Assembly: GCA_913045395.1 (NCBI GenBank)
Contig: CAJWPV010000037.1
Location: 1-8,940 of the forward strand
Direction: 5' to 3'
Length of the DNA stretch: 8,940 nucleotides
Source of the DNA: an uncultured Verrucomicrobiota bacterium
Lineage (GTDB): Bacteria > Verrucomicrobiota > Verrucomicrobiia > Limisphaerales > UBA1096
A model generated the notes under the pieces. The model did not search any database. It was not told the origin of the DNA and saw only the letters and a list, made by a program, of their open reading frames with translations. A program made the translations under genes and the position numbers. Positions 1 through 6,703 of the stretch are shown piece by piece; the stretch's first letter is position 1; every line of letters begins with the position of its first letter.

Positions 1-1785
1 GTCAAGACACATTGGGGGTATGGCGGAGCCAAGTACGCTTGGACCCCGAGCCTTACCCGGCCAAAGGTTCCGCCGGCTTTGCCGGATGTGGTGGTGATCC
101 CGGCGAATTCGAAGTACATTGTCGACGTGGGCGATGGCCTACCGGACGTGGGCACCATGCGCGTGCGCATTCGGGCGGCGCGAGTGACACCAGAGGGTAA
201 ACATCCGCCGACGCTGCGATTGTTTTTCGGCAACCAAGCTAGTAACGATTCGCGCGTTGCCGTGCGCGCGGGTGAACGTGATATCACCATTACGGCTTCA
301 CCAGATAAGCCGGAGTTTTATCACTGGGACGTAAGGCTCAGTGAAATTGCACGCAACGCCTACCGCCACATCCAGAAACTCGGCCAGTTGCCGAACCCGG
401 CGGAGTTTCTCTATTTTCAGAACTGCTCGAGCACGCCGGTGACTGTGCAGATCGATTATGTGGAGATCACCGCACCGGTCCATGAGCAGTGGCCGCCGGA
501 ATCGCATACACGCATTTTCTTTCAGGGCGATCATCAGGCGGACGAGAAAAAATATGCGCGCGAAGTGTTGGCAAAATTCATGCGACGTGCATGGCGCCGG
601 CCCGTGACCGCGGCGGAGATCGACCAAAAGCTGGTCCTCTTCGCCAAGCTTCGGCCGCAGTGCGATGACTTTCAGGAGGTGATGGTTGAGGTGTTGGCCA
701 CGGTGTTGGCCTCGCCGAAGTTTCTTTATCTCGTTCAAGCCGGCGAAGTGGATGACAAAAAAGAAAGCCAACGCATTTCGGGTTTTGAGCTGGCCAGTCG
801 GCTTTCATTTTTCCTGTGGAGCAGCATACCCGATGAGCAACTACTAAACCTTGCCGCCAAGGGCAAGTTGTGCGATCCGGTCGTGCTGCAGGCGCAGACA
901 CGCCGACTACTGGCAGATCCCAAGGCCGATCGGTTTGCCCGCTACTTCACGCGGCAATGGTTGGGTATGGAACTACTGGATTTCCTGAAGATCGATTCCA
1001 AGGTGTACGGGCGTTTTGACCCACTACTGATGGAGGCGATGCGTGAGGAGCCAGTCGCCTTCTTCGGTGAGGTGCTGAGGCGTAACCGCACGGTGATGGA
1101 TTTTCTCCAGTCCGATTACACGATGGTAAACGAGCGGCTCGCGCGGCATTACGGGCTGCCGGAGGTGATCGGCAATAGCCTACGCCTGGTAAAGCTGGAG
1201 GCGAGCAACCGGCGTGGCGGCGTGCTCACGCAGGCGGGACTATTGGCAATGAACTCGGATGGCAAGGATTCGCACCCACTTAAGCGTGGCATTTGGCTGC
1301 TGGAAAATCTGTTGAACGATCCGCCGCCACCACCGCCGCCGGCAGTGCCGGAGATTGATTTGGCCGACCCGGAAATCCTCAAGCTCACACTCAAGGAGCG
1401 CATGGAAGATCACCGCAACGATCCCGCCTGCATCTCGTGCCACTCGAAGATCGATCCGTGGGGGATTGCGTTTGAGAACTTCGATGCCGTTGGCCTGTGG
1501 CGCGACAAAATCGACAAGGATCCGGTTGATGCCACCAGCGTGTTGTTCAACAAAGACGAGCTGCGTGGCATGAAGGGGTTGAAAGACTACCTGCTGGCCA
1601 ACCGTCAGGATCAGTTCGCGCGCGCGATGGTGCATAAGATGGCGGCTTACGCTCTGGGCCGACCGTTGACCTTTGGCGACCGATCGCAAGTCGACCGTAT
1701 TACTGCCGATCTCCGCAAGCGCGGCGACGGTCTGGCGGACTTGGTCTTTCTGATTGTGAAAAGTGACCTGTTTCAGTTAGAGTAA
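1..1785 (+). CDS. DUF1592/DUF1588/DUF1585 domain protein with CxxCH motif (5' end outside window)
   Basis: The frame is open from base 1, so this is the last 594 residues of a longer protein; the first internal TTG at 79 is not a convincing start. Residues about 25-175 look like a beta-rich region. After this come DUF1595-like sequence (about 180-250, with FMRRAWRRPVT), DUF1592 (about 255-380, with ASRLSFFLWSSIPDE), DUF1588 (about 395-500, with GGVLTQAGLLAMNSDG and a seven-proline run at bases 1321-1341) and DUF1585 (about 515-590). A single haem-type motif CISCH (Cys477, Cys480, His481, counted from base 1) lies at the end of DUF1588, followed by the family's KIDPWG. Full-length members usually carry an export signal and often an N-terminal cytochrome c-like domain, both of which would lie left of the window. 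The gene probably forms an operon with the DUF1552 gene 19 bp downstream. The function of this family is not established; covalent haem binding is inferred from the motif alone. Confidence 0.93.
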   Translation, partial: VKTHWGYGGAKYAWTPSLTRPKVPPALPDVVVIPANSKYIVDVGDGLPDVGTMRVRIRAARVTPEGKHPPTLRLFFGNQASNDSRVAVRAGERDITITASPDKPEFYHWDVRLSEIARNAYRHIQKLGQLPNPAEFLYFQNCSSTPVTVQIDYVEITAPVHEQWPPESHTRIFFQGDHQADEKKYAREVLAKFMRRAWRRPVTAAEIDQKLVLFAKLRPQCDDFQEVMVEVLATVLASPKFLYLVQAGEVDDKKESQRISGFELASRLSFFLWSSIPDEQLLNLAAKGKLCDPVVLQAQTRRLLADPKADRFARYFTRQWLGMELLDFLKIDSKVYGRFDPLLMEAMREEPVAFFGEVLRRNRTVMDFLQSDYTMVNERLARHYGLPEVIGNSLRLVKLEASNRRGGVLTQAGLLAMNSDGKDSHPLKRGIWLLENLLNDPPPPPPPAVPEIDLADPEILKLTLKERMEDHRNDPACISCHSKIDPWGIAFENFDAVGLWRDKIDKDPVDATSVLFNKDELRGMKGLKDYLLANRQDQFARAMVHKMAAYALGRPLTFGDRSQVDRITADLRKRGDGLADLVFLIVKSDLFQLE

Positions 1786-1804
1786 CCCCCAAGGAAGCGA
1801 AGGT

Positions 1805-3208
1805 ATGAACACGAATCTCTCCCCACTGGATCGCCGGAAATTTCTTCGCGGCGCCGGCGTGGCGCTGGCCCTGCCGTGGTTCGAATCCTTCACTGGCGTG
1901 GCCCGCACGGTGCAGCGGCCCGTGAAGCGCAAACGGCTTGCCTGCTTTTACCTGCCCGACGGCGTGCCCATGCCGCTGGAGAAGGATCCAGCCTTCAATG
2001 ACTGGAGCTGGTTTCCGCACGGCAAGGACAAGGACTTTACCTTTACCAAATGCATGGAGACGCTCAAGCCGTTGCGCAATGAGCTGACGGTGTTATCCGG
2101 TTTGTCCCACCCGGCAGTACGGCGTGTGCACGGTCACTCCAATGCGGATCAATTTCTCACCGGTGCGAATACTGGTGCGGATGGCGATTATCAAAATAGC
2201 ATCTCGCTCGATCAGGTGTTCGCCGCGCATGCCGGCGAGCATACCCGGCACGCGTCGCTCGTGATGTCCACCGACGGCGGCACCGGATCGCCGCGCGGTG
2301 CGCAGACGATGTCCTACAACAGCAACGGCCGGCCCATCCCCGCCGAGCACAAGCCCAAGCGCATTTTCGACATGCTCTTCGTGAAGAGCAATCCGCACGC
2401 CGCACGCCGCCTTGCCTTGAGCAAAAGCGCCCTTGATGACCTCATGGAGGACGCCCGCTCGCTGAAGCGTTCGCTCTCCAAGCGCGACCAGGAAACGCTT
2501 GCAGAGTATTTACAGTCCGTGCGGGACACGGAAATGAAGATCGAGAAGGCCAAGCGTTGGCTTAATATTCCTCTACCGCGCTTGGACGTAGATCACCTTA
2601 AGCTCGACGTCACTCCCGAGGATCCGCGCAATTACCTACAGACGATGTACGAACTGATTTACCTCGCGTTCAAGACCGACACCACACGCGTGGCGACCTA
2701 CCAGCTTGGCCGTGAAAATGGCGTGGGTATCAGTGACTACCTTGCTCGCGCAGTGGGATACAAGGCGACCCACCATCTTTCGCATGAAACCAAGAAACCC
2801 GGCGGCTTCAAGAACTTTGGCATCTACTGCCGTTTCATCAACGAGGAACTCGGCCGTTTTGCCAGCCGGCTCAAGGCTACGCCCGAGCCCGGAGGCGAGG
2901 GCAACATGCTTGACAACACCGCACTCCTGTTCGGCTCCGCCTCCAGCGCCTTCCACCTCTCACGCAACTACCCGTTGCTCTTGATCGGCGGCCGCAACAT
3001 GGACTTCAAGCACGGTCAATACCTCAAGTATGGCCAGGGCAACAAAAACCATCAGGCAACTTCCGGCATCAGCACCGATGCCGGTTGGCGCGCCGAAATG
3101 GATTACACCGAGCTGCCGCTCTCCAACCTATACCTCACCATGCTTCACAAACTCGGAGTGGAGACTGAAAGCTTCGGCGGCAGCACCGGTACGTTAGGCG
3201 AAGTGTGA
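1805..3208 (+). CDS. DUF1552 domain protein with Tat-type signal
   Basis: This is a 467-residue protein. The N-terminus has a twin-arginine-like signal (Arg10-Arg11-Lys-Phe-Leu-Arg-Gly) followed by a short hydrophobic stretch ending near Pro24, so it is probably exported by the Tat pathway. The rest matches the DUF1552 family by recognition of its conserved blocks: FYLPDGVPMP near the start, the LSGLSHP and HGHSNADQFLTGA blocks, a central charged helix (LSKRDQETLAEYLQSVRDTE), and the C-terminal GVETESFGGSTG. Family length is usually about 400-480, so it appears complete. The ATG at 1805 is preceded by AAGGAAG at 1791-1797 with a 7-base spacer. It follows the DUF1592 gene by 19 bp and is almost certainly co-transcribed; this order recurs in Planctomycetota and Verrucomicrobiota. 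No enzyme activity is established for DUF1552, so none is assigned. Confidence 0.93.
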   Translation: MNTNLSPLDRRKFLRGAGVALALPWFESFTGVARTVQRPVKRKRLACFYLPDGVPMPLEKDPAFNDWSWFPHGKDKDFTFTKCMETLKPLRNELTVLSGLSHPAVRRVHGHSNADQFLTGANTGADGDYQNSISLDQVFAAHAGEHTRHASLVMSTDGGTGSPRGAQTMSYNSNGRPIPAEHKPKRIFDMLFVKSNPHAARRLALSKSALDDLMEDARSLKRSLSKRDQETLAEYLQSVRDTEMKIEKAKRWLNIPLPRLDVDHLKLDVTPEDPRNYLQTMYELIYLAFKTDTTRVATYQLGRENGVGISDYLARAVGYKATHHLSHETKKPGGFKNFGIYCRFINEELGRFASRLKATPEPGGEGNMLDNTALLFGSASSAFHLSRNYPLLLIGGRNMDFKHGQYLKYGQGNKNHQATSGISTDAGWRAEMDYTELPLSNLYLTMLHKLGVETESFGGSTGTLGEV

Positions 3209-3278
3209 GTTTCTAAACGTCAATGAACTGTCAATGAAACAGATGGCTTTTGAGGGAGAGTGAGCTGGCCAAGCCTTA

Positions 3279-3301
3279 AAAATCTTGAAAATAAAGACTT
3301 T
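3279..3301 (-). terminator. possible AU-rich terminator hairpin after tRNA-Val
   Basis: Read on the - strand, an 8-bp stem (AAAGUCUU with AAGAUUUU, including one G-U pair) encloses a 7-base loop. The 3' arm runs into UUUUU, 5 bases beyond the CCA end of the tRNA. The G-U pair becomes an A-C mismatch on the + strand, so the structure favours transcripts of the tRNA strand. The stem is weak and AU-rich, so this is tentative. Confidence 0.35.
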
Positions 3302-3306
3302 AGGGA

Positions 3307-3382
3307 TGGTGGGCGAAGAGGGATTCGAACCCCCGACCAACGGTGTGTAAGACCGCTGCGCTAGCCGCTGCGCCATTCGCCC
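3307..3382 (-). tRNA. tRNA-Val (anticodon UAC), CCA encoded
   Basis: The - strand folds into a full cloverleaf of 76 bases. The acceptor stem is GGGCGAA/TTCGCCC, and the D arm has stem GCGC/GCGC. The anticodon arm is GCGGT/ACCGT with loop CTTACAC, giving anticodon TAC (UAC, valine). A 5-base variable loop follows, then a T arm GGGGG/CCCTC around TTCGAAT. The discriminator is A and the CCA tail is encoded in the DNA (positions 3307-3309). It lies 90 bp downstream of the peptidase gene on the same strand and could have its own promoter; I found no convincing one. Confidence 0.97.
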
Positions 3383-3472
3383 ATCCGGAGAAGTGTTCGG
3401 CCGATTGGCCGCACGGGCGCATTCTCAACAAATCGTTCCCGGTCGCAAGTCTTTCCGCTTGGTCAGGAGCAC

Positions 3473-4468
3473 TCACTTGAAGATCGCTGTCTTGAGGTTG
3501 CCGGTTGTGTCGATTGAACCGCGTGTCATGGCGTTGGTGTTGAACTCCATCACGACGTTGCCCTGTGCGTCGATGCCGATGATGCCTCCGGAGCCGCCGG
3601 CCTGTTTGAGCACGGTGTGCACGACGTCGGTTGCGGCCTTGGCCAGGCTCTCCTTTATGTATGCGATCCGTGCGCTGATGTCGTGGGCGACGGCGTGCCG
3701 TATGAAGTATTCGCCGTGGCCGGTGCAGGAAATGCCGGCGGTGCGGTTGTCGGCGTAGGTGCCGGCGCCGATGATCGGCGAGTCGCCGATGCGGCCAAAT
3801 CGCTTGCCGGTCATCCCGCCGGTGGAGGTGCCGGCGGCGATGTTGCCTTTGGCGTCCAGCGCCACGCAGCCGACGGTGCCGAAGTAGTCAGCGTGCCGAT
3901 CCGGCTCGGCGGTGGCCTGCGGCTTGGCCGTGGCTTCCTGTTGCTTGAGCCATTTTTGAATCTGTTTCCAGCGTCGCTCGGTGAAAAAGTATTTGGGATC
4001 GACGATCTCGAGCCCGTTGTCGCTGGCGAACTTCTCCGCCCCTTGGTTGGTGAACAGGACGTGTGGCGACTTTTCCATCACGGCACGCGCGGCGCGGATG
4101 GGGTTTTTCACTGTGGTCACGCCGCCGACGGCGCCGGCCTGCAGCGCGCGCCCGTCCATAATCGATGCGTCGAGTTCGTTTTTTCCCTCGGCGGTGAAGA
4201 CCGCACCCCTGCCGGCGTTAAACACCGGCGCGTCCTCCATGATGACGATGGCAGCCTCGACGGCGTCGAGCGCACTGCCGCCGCGCTTGAGGATAGTGTG
4301 CCCGGCGCGGAGCGATTGCTCGAGCGTAGCGTGGTATAGCCGCTCGCGCTCCGGTGTGAGTGCGTCGCGGTCGATGCGTCCGGCGCCACCGTGAACGACG
4401 ATGGCAATGGGCTTGGCTTGTGGGGTCATAGCAATGAAAAACAGCAGGGCAATGGTGATGGCTTTCAT
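3473..4468 (-). CDS. iaaA: isoaspartyl peptidase/L-asparaginase, secreted, Ntn-hydrolase (threonine peptidase T2)
   Basis: This 331-residue enzyme belongs to the plant-type asparaginase/isoaspartyl dipeptidase family, which self-cleaves to expose a nucleophilic threonine and removes isoaspartyl residues from peptides or deamidates asparagine. Residues 1-18 (MKAITIALLFFIAMTPQA) form a signal peptide, so the enzyme is probably periplasmic. The mature chain opens with IVVHGGAG. It also shows FNAGRGAVFT (83-92) and the cleavage site GTVGCVALD with nucleophile Thr198. Thr216 lies in TSTGGMTGK, Arg226 and Asp229 in GRIGDSP, and Thr249 in SCTGHGE, matching substrate-site residues of the E. coli enzyme. 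A lysine- and glutamine-rich linker (about 168-190) before Thr198 fits the flexible region cut during maturation. I chose the ATG at 4468 because it places the charged Met-Lys just before the hydrophobic stretch. A TTG three codons upstream (4477) is possible, and no clear ribosome binding site decides between them. The gene is divergent from the M19 dipeptidase. Confidence 0.93.
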   Translation of the reverse strand: MKAITIALLFFIAMTPQAKPIAIVVHGGAGRIDRDALTPERERLYHATLEQSLRAGHTILKRGGSALDAVEAAIVIMEDAPVFNAGRGAVFTAEGKNELDASIMDGRALQAGAVGGVTTVKNPIRAARAVMEKSPHVLFTNQGAEKFASDNGLEIVDPKYFFTERRWKQIQKWLKQQEATAKPQATAEPDRHADYFGTVGCVALDAKGNIAAGTSTGGMTGKRFGRIGDSPIIGAGTYADNRTAGISCTGHGEYFIRHAVAHDISARIAYIKESLAKAATDVVHTVLKQAGGSGGIIGIDAQGNVVMEFNTNAMTRGSIDTTGNLKTAIFK

Positions 4469-4577
4469 CACGGGCAAGCTTGGCCAATCGCGGCTCGCTT
4501 GGCAACTCGGGGCTTCACAGGCCGCGCGTTCTGCCGTTGACTGGCCTGCCGCTTGGCTGCTTGGTCAAGCGCATGCC
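4469..4577. promoter_or_regulatory. divergent intergenic region between peptidase and dipeptidase genes
   Basis: These 109 bp must hold the start signals of both divergent genes, if neither is read from further away. GCTTGG occurs four times on the + strand (4478, 4497, 4551, 4559). The first continues into the palindrome TTGGCCAA and the last into the near-palindrome GCTTGGTCAAGC. No convincing -35/-10 pair or ribosome binding site was seen for either gene. The regulatory role is inferred only from gene arrangement and repeated motifs. Confidence 0.3.
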
Positions 4578-5660
4578 ATGCCCGACAGCACCCCCTTTAT
4601 TATTGACGCCCACCTCGATCTCTCGATGAACGCGCTTGAGTGGAACCGCGATCTGTCGCGTCCGCTCGGCGAGATTCGAGAGCGAGAAGCCGGCCGAACC
4701 GACAAGAAGGACCGTGGCCGGGGTACCGTCTGCCTGCCGGAGATGCGCCGTGGCAAGATCGGCTTGTGTGTCGCCACGCAGATCGCGCGCTACACCAAGC
4801 GCAGCAACTCGCTGCCCGGCTGGCATTCCCCGGAACAGGCCTGGGCGCAGACGCAGGGGCAGCTCGCCTGGTACCGCGAGATGGAGCGCCGGGGCGAGCT
4901 GACGCAGATCGCCGACCTTGGCCAACTGGAGGGGCACTTGGCCAAGTGGGCCGATGGGCCAAGCGACGACCTGCCGGTGGGCTACATTTTAAGTCTCGAG
5001 GGGGCGGACTCGCTCGTGACGCTGCAACACCTCGAGCGGGCGCACGCCTATGGACTGCGCGCGCTTGGCCCGGCGCATTACGGCCCGGGCACCTATGCTC
5101 CCGGCACCAACGAGAGAGGTGGCCTTGGTCAGGCGGGGCCTGACCTGCTGCGCGAGATGGAACGGCTCGGCATCATCCTAGACGTGACGCACTTGAGCGA
5201 CGAGTCGTTTGACGAGTCGATGGACATTTTTGGCGGCACGGTTTGGGCGAGCCACTGCAACTGCCGCGCGTTGGTGCCGGGCGACCGGCAACTCAGCGAT
5301 CGGCAACTCCGGCGCGTGATCGAGCGCGGTGGCGTGATTGGCGCGGCGTTTGACGCGTGGATGCTGATCCCCGACTGGGAACGCGGTGTGACGACGCCAG
5401 AGGCGTCCGGCGTCGCGCTCTCGCACGTGGTTGATCATATTGACCACGTCTGCCAGCTCGCCGGCAACGCCGACCACGCCGGTATCGGCACCGATCTCGA
5501 CGGCGGCTTCGGGCGCGAGCAGGCGCCGGGGGACTTGGAGACGATCGCCGATCTGCAGAAGCTGCTTGCCCTGCTCGCTGCGTGCGGCTACTCGGCGGCG
5601 GACATCGAAAAAATCATGAGCGGTAATTTTCTCCGGCTGCTCCGGGATGTCTGGTCGTAA
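4578..5660 (+). CDS. peptidase M19 family zinc dipeptidase (membrane dipeptidase-like), cytosolic
   Basis: The product is a 360-residue metallo-dipeptidase of the renal/membrane dipeptidase family, which uses a two-zinc centre in a TIM barrel to hydrolyse dipeptides. The metal-ligand positions are all visible: His12 and Asp14 in IIDAHLDLS, the bridging Glu141 in SLEGAD, His205 in LDVTHLS, His226 in WASHCNCRAL, and the acidic Asp306 in GIGTDLDGG. The C-terminal IMSGNFLRLL is also characteristic. There is no signal peptide or membrane segment, so it is probably cytosolic despite the family name. The frame stays open for 59 codons upstream to 4401, but that stretch overlaps the divergent peptidase gene and reads as non-family sequence. 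The ATG at 4578 puts IIDAHLDLS at the usual distance from the start. No good ribosome binding site is seen. The exosortase gene follows after 53 bp on the same strand. The exact substrate cannot be read from the sequence. Confidence 0.93.
   Translation: MPDSTPFIIDAHLDLSMNALEWNRDLSRPLGEIREREAGRTDKKDRGRGTVCLPEMRRGKIGLCVATQIARYTKRSNSLPGWHSPEQAWAQTQGQLAWYREMERRGELTQIADLGQLEGHLAKWADGPSDDLPVGYILSLEGADSLVTLQHLERAHAYGLRALGPAHYGPGTYAPGTNERGGLGQAGPDLLREMERLGIILDVTHLSDESFDESMDIFGGTVWASHCNCRALVPGDRQLSDRQLRRVIERGGVIGAAFDAWMLIPDWERGVTTPEASGVALSHVVDHIDHVCQLAGNADHAGIGTDLDGGFGREQAPGDLETIADLQKLLALLAACGYSAADIEKIMSGNFLRLLRDVWS
4935..4948. repeat. 14-bp perfect palindrome CACTTGGCCAAGTG
   Basis: This perfect palindrome lies inside the dipeptidase coding region. 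It contains one of six TTGGCCAA copies in the window; another copy begins exactly 20 bp upstream at 4918. Confidence 0.6.
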
Positions 5661-5713
5661 GCCGCTTTTCATCGCTGTATCGTGTTCAACCGTTTAAACT
5701 CTCCGCGCCGGTC

Positions 5714-6703
5714 ATGAGCCAGCCTGAAACCAACGCCGAAGTCAGCCGCCCCGCCATCAGGGATGAGTTGTCGCGGTTTTGGCAGGGGATGCCGGACAAG
5801 CCTCTGTTCCTCGCGCTGCTCGGGTCCTGGCTGGTTCTTTTTCAACTGCTGGGCAATTCCACCTTTGGCTACGTCGATACGCATTCGCTTTATGGCTGGA
5901 TGAATTACGCCTACGGCAACTCGAAGGATGACGAGCTGGGCTACATCATCCCGCTGATCGTGCTGGGCCTGTGCTATTGGAAACGCGACGAGTTGCTCGC
6001 CGCACCCAAGCGCAACTGGTGGCCGGCGATGGCGCTGGTGGTGATGGCGCTGGTGGTGCATCTGATTGGCTACGTCATCCAGCAGACACGCGTTTCGATC
6101 GTTGGTTTTTACCTTGGGCTGTACGCGCTGACCGGTTTGGTTTGGGGACCGGCCTGGCTGCGGGCCAGTTTTTTCCCCGTCTGCCTGTTTGCGTTCGCCG
6201 TGCCGCTTGGGACGCTGGCAGACTTTGTCACCGTGCCGTTGCGGCACTTGGTGTCGGGCATTACCGGGTGGATTTGCGGCACGCTGCTCGGCGTCGATAT
6301 CATCCAGGAAGGCGTGCAGATTTTTGACTCCAAGCGCCGCTACAACTACGAGATCGCCGCCGCGTGTAGCGGAATTCGCAGCCTGACGGTGACGCTGGCT
6401 TTTTTTGCCATTTACGGCTTCGTCGCCTTTTGCACGCGGTGGAAAACGGCGGTGATCATCCTTTCGGCCTTTCCGCTGGCGGTGGCGGGGAATGTCTTTC
6501 GGCTAGCGTTGATCATCCTGGCCGCCGAGGTGGCGGAGTCGGCCCAGCCGGGAGCCGGTCAGGCTGCCGGGAACTTCGTTCACAGCAACGGCTTCCTGAG
6601 CCTGTTGCCGTACGTGCCGGCGTTTGTCGGCGTGCTGATCCTCGGTAGAGTGGTCGAGGAGGACGGGCGGTCCGGGCCAGCGATGGAGGCAGCCAGTGAG
6701 TAG
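5714..6703 (+). CDS. xrt: exosortase/archaeosortase family protein (EpsH-like)
   Basis: This is a 329-residue polytopic inner-membrane protein with about eight hydrophobic segments (roughly 31-47, 76-89, 103-123, 128-145, 150-170, 223-240, 245-270, 294-311). Exosortases are thought to recognise C-terminal sorting signals such as PEP-CTERM, cleave them, and hand the protein on to the cell surface. The three active-site positions are present: Cys218 in AAACSGIRSL, Arg263 in GNVFRLALI and His290 in FVHSNGFLSLL. The first 29 residues are a soluble cytoplasmic tail. The start at ATG 5714 lacks a clear ribosome binding site, but no better start is visible. The last 8 bp overlap the EpsI-like gene, indicating coupled translation. 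A perfect 15-bp tandem duplication lies in the third membrane segment (6028-6057). I cannot assign a named exosortase subtype, and no PEP-CTERM target is present in the window. Confidence 0.92.
   Translation: MSQPETNAEVSRPAIRDELSRFWQGMPDKPLFLALLGSWLVLFQLLGNSTFGYVDTHSLYGWMNYAYGNSKDDELGYIIPLIVLGLCYWKRDELLAAPKRNWWPAMALVVMALVVHLIGYVIQQTRVSIVGFYLGLYALTGLVWGPAWLRASFFPVCLFAFAVPLGTLADFVTVPLRHLVSGITGWICGTLLGVDIIQEGVQIFDSKRRYNYEIAAACSGIRSLTVTLAFFAIYGFVAFCTRWKTAVIILSAFPLAVAGNVFRLALIILAAEVAESAQPGAGQAAGNFVHSNGFLSLLPYVPAFVGVLILGRVVEEDGRSGPAMEAASE
6028..6057 (+). repeat. perfect 2 x 15-bp tandem duplication inside exosortase gene
   Basis: The unit GATGGCGCTGGTGGT occurs twice with no mismatch and no gap. 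In frame it encodes MALVV-MALVV (residues 106-115), in the third predicted membrane helix. Confidence 0.85.
6685..6689 (+). promoter_or_regulatory. ribosome binding site GGAGG deciding the GTG start of the EpsI-like gene
   Basis: GGAGG lies inside the end of the exosortase gene, 6 bases before the GTG at 6696. It is the clearest Shine-Dalgarno sequence among the genes here and supports a GTG start overlapping the exosortase stop. Confidence 0.75.

Noticed and set aside
1878..1888. GGTTCGAATCC in the DUF1552 gene matches 11 bases of the T arm of tRNA-Val and could be an attachment-site remnant
   Set aside because: It is short, lies in the coding sequence for the signal-peptide end, and lacks the rest of the tRNA 3' end; chance is the better explanation.
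3219..3239. Two copies of GTCAATGAA, 11 bases apart, just after the DUF1552 stop codon
   Set aside because: Only two short copies, with no third copy or pairing structure; not a meaningful repeat.
3194..3376. 60-codon open frame on the - strand covering the tRNA
   Set aside because: It reads through the tRNA-Val cloverleaf (giving the usual GGSNPSSP-type peptide) and is not a protein gene.
3398..3411. GC-rich hairpin CGGCC-GATT-GGCCG between the peptidase gene and the tRNA
   Set aside because: The stem is only 5 bp and no T-tract follows on either strand, so it does not qualify as a terminator.
3421..3448. Possible tRNA promoter on the - strand: TTGCGA, 16 bases, GAGAAT
   Set aside because: Each box matches consensus at only four of six positions and the start would lie about 30-40 bases before the tRNA; too weak to call.
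3617..4339. 240-codon open frame on the + strand opposite the peptidase gene
   Set aside because: It is glycine-, valine- and alanine-rich sequence mirroring a well-conserved enzyme in a GC-rich genome; a shadow frame.
4537..4542. TTGACT as a -35 box for the dipeptidase gene
   Set aside because: No -10-like hexamer lies at a suitable distance downstream.
4401..4577. 59-codon N-terminal extension of the dipeptidase frame
   Set aside because: It overlaps the divergent peptidase's signal-peptide coding region and has no family similarity; the ATG at 4578 fits the family N-terminus.
5692..5699. Palindrome GTTTAAAC in the 53-bp gap before the exosortase gene
   Set aside because: A single isolated 8-bp palindrome without spaced promoter boxes; no function can be supported.
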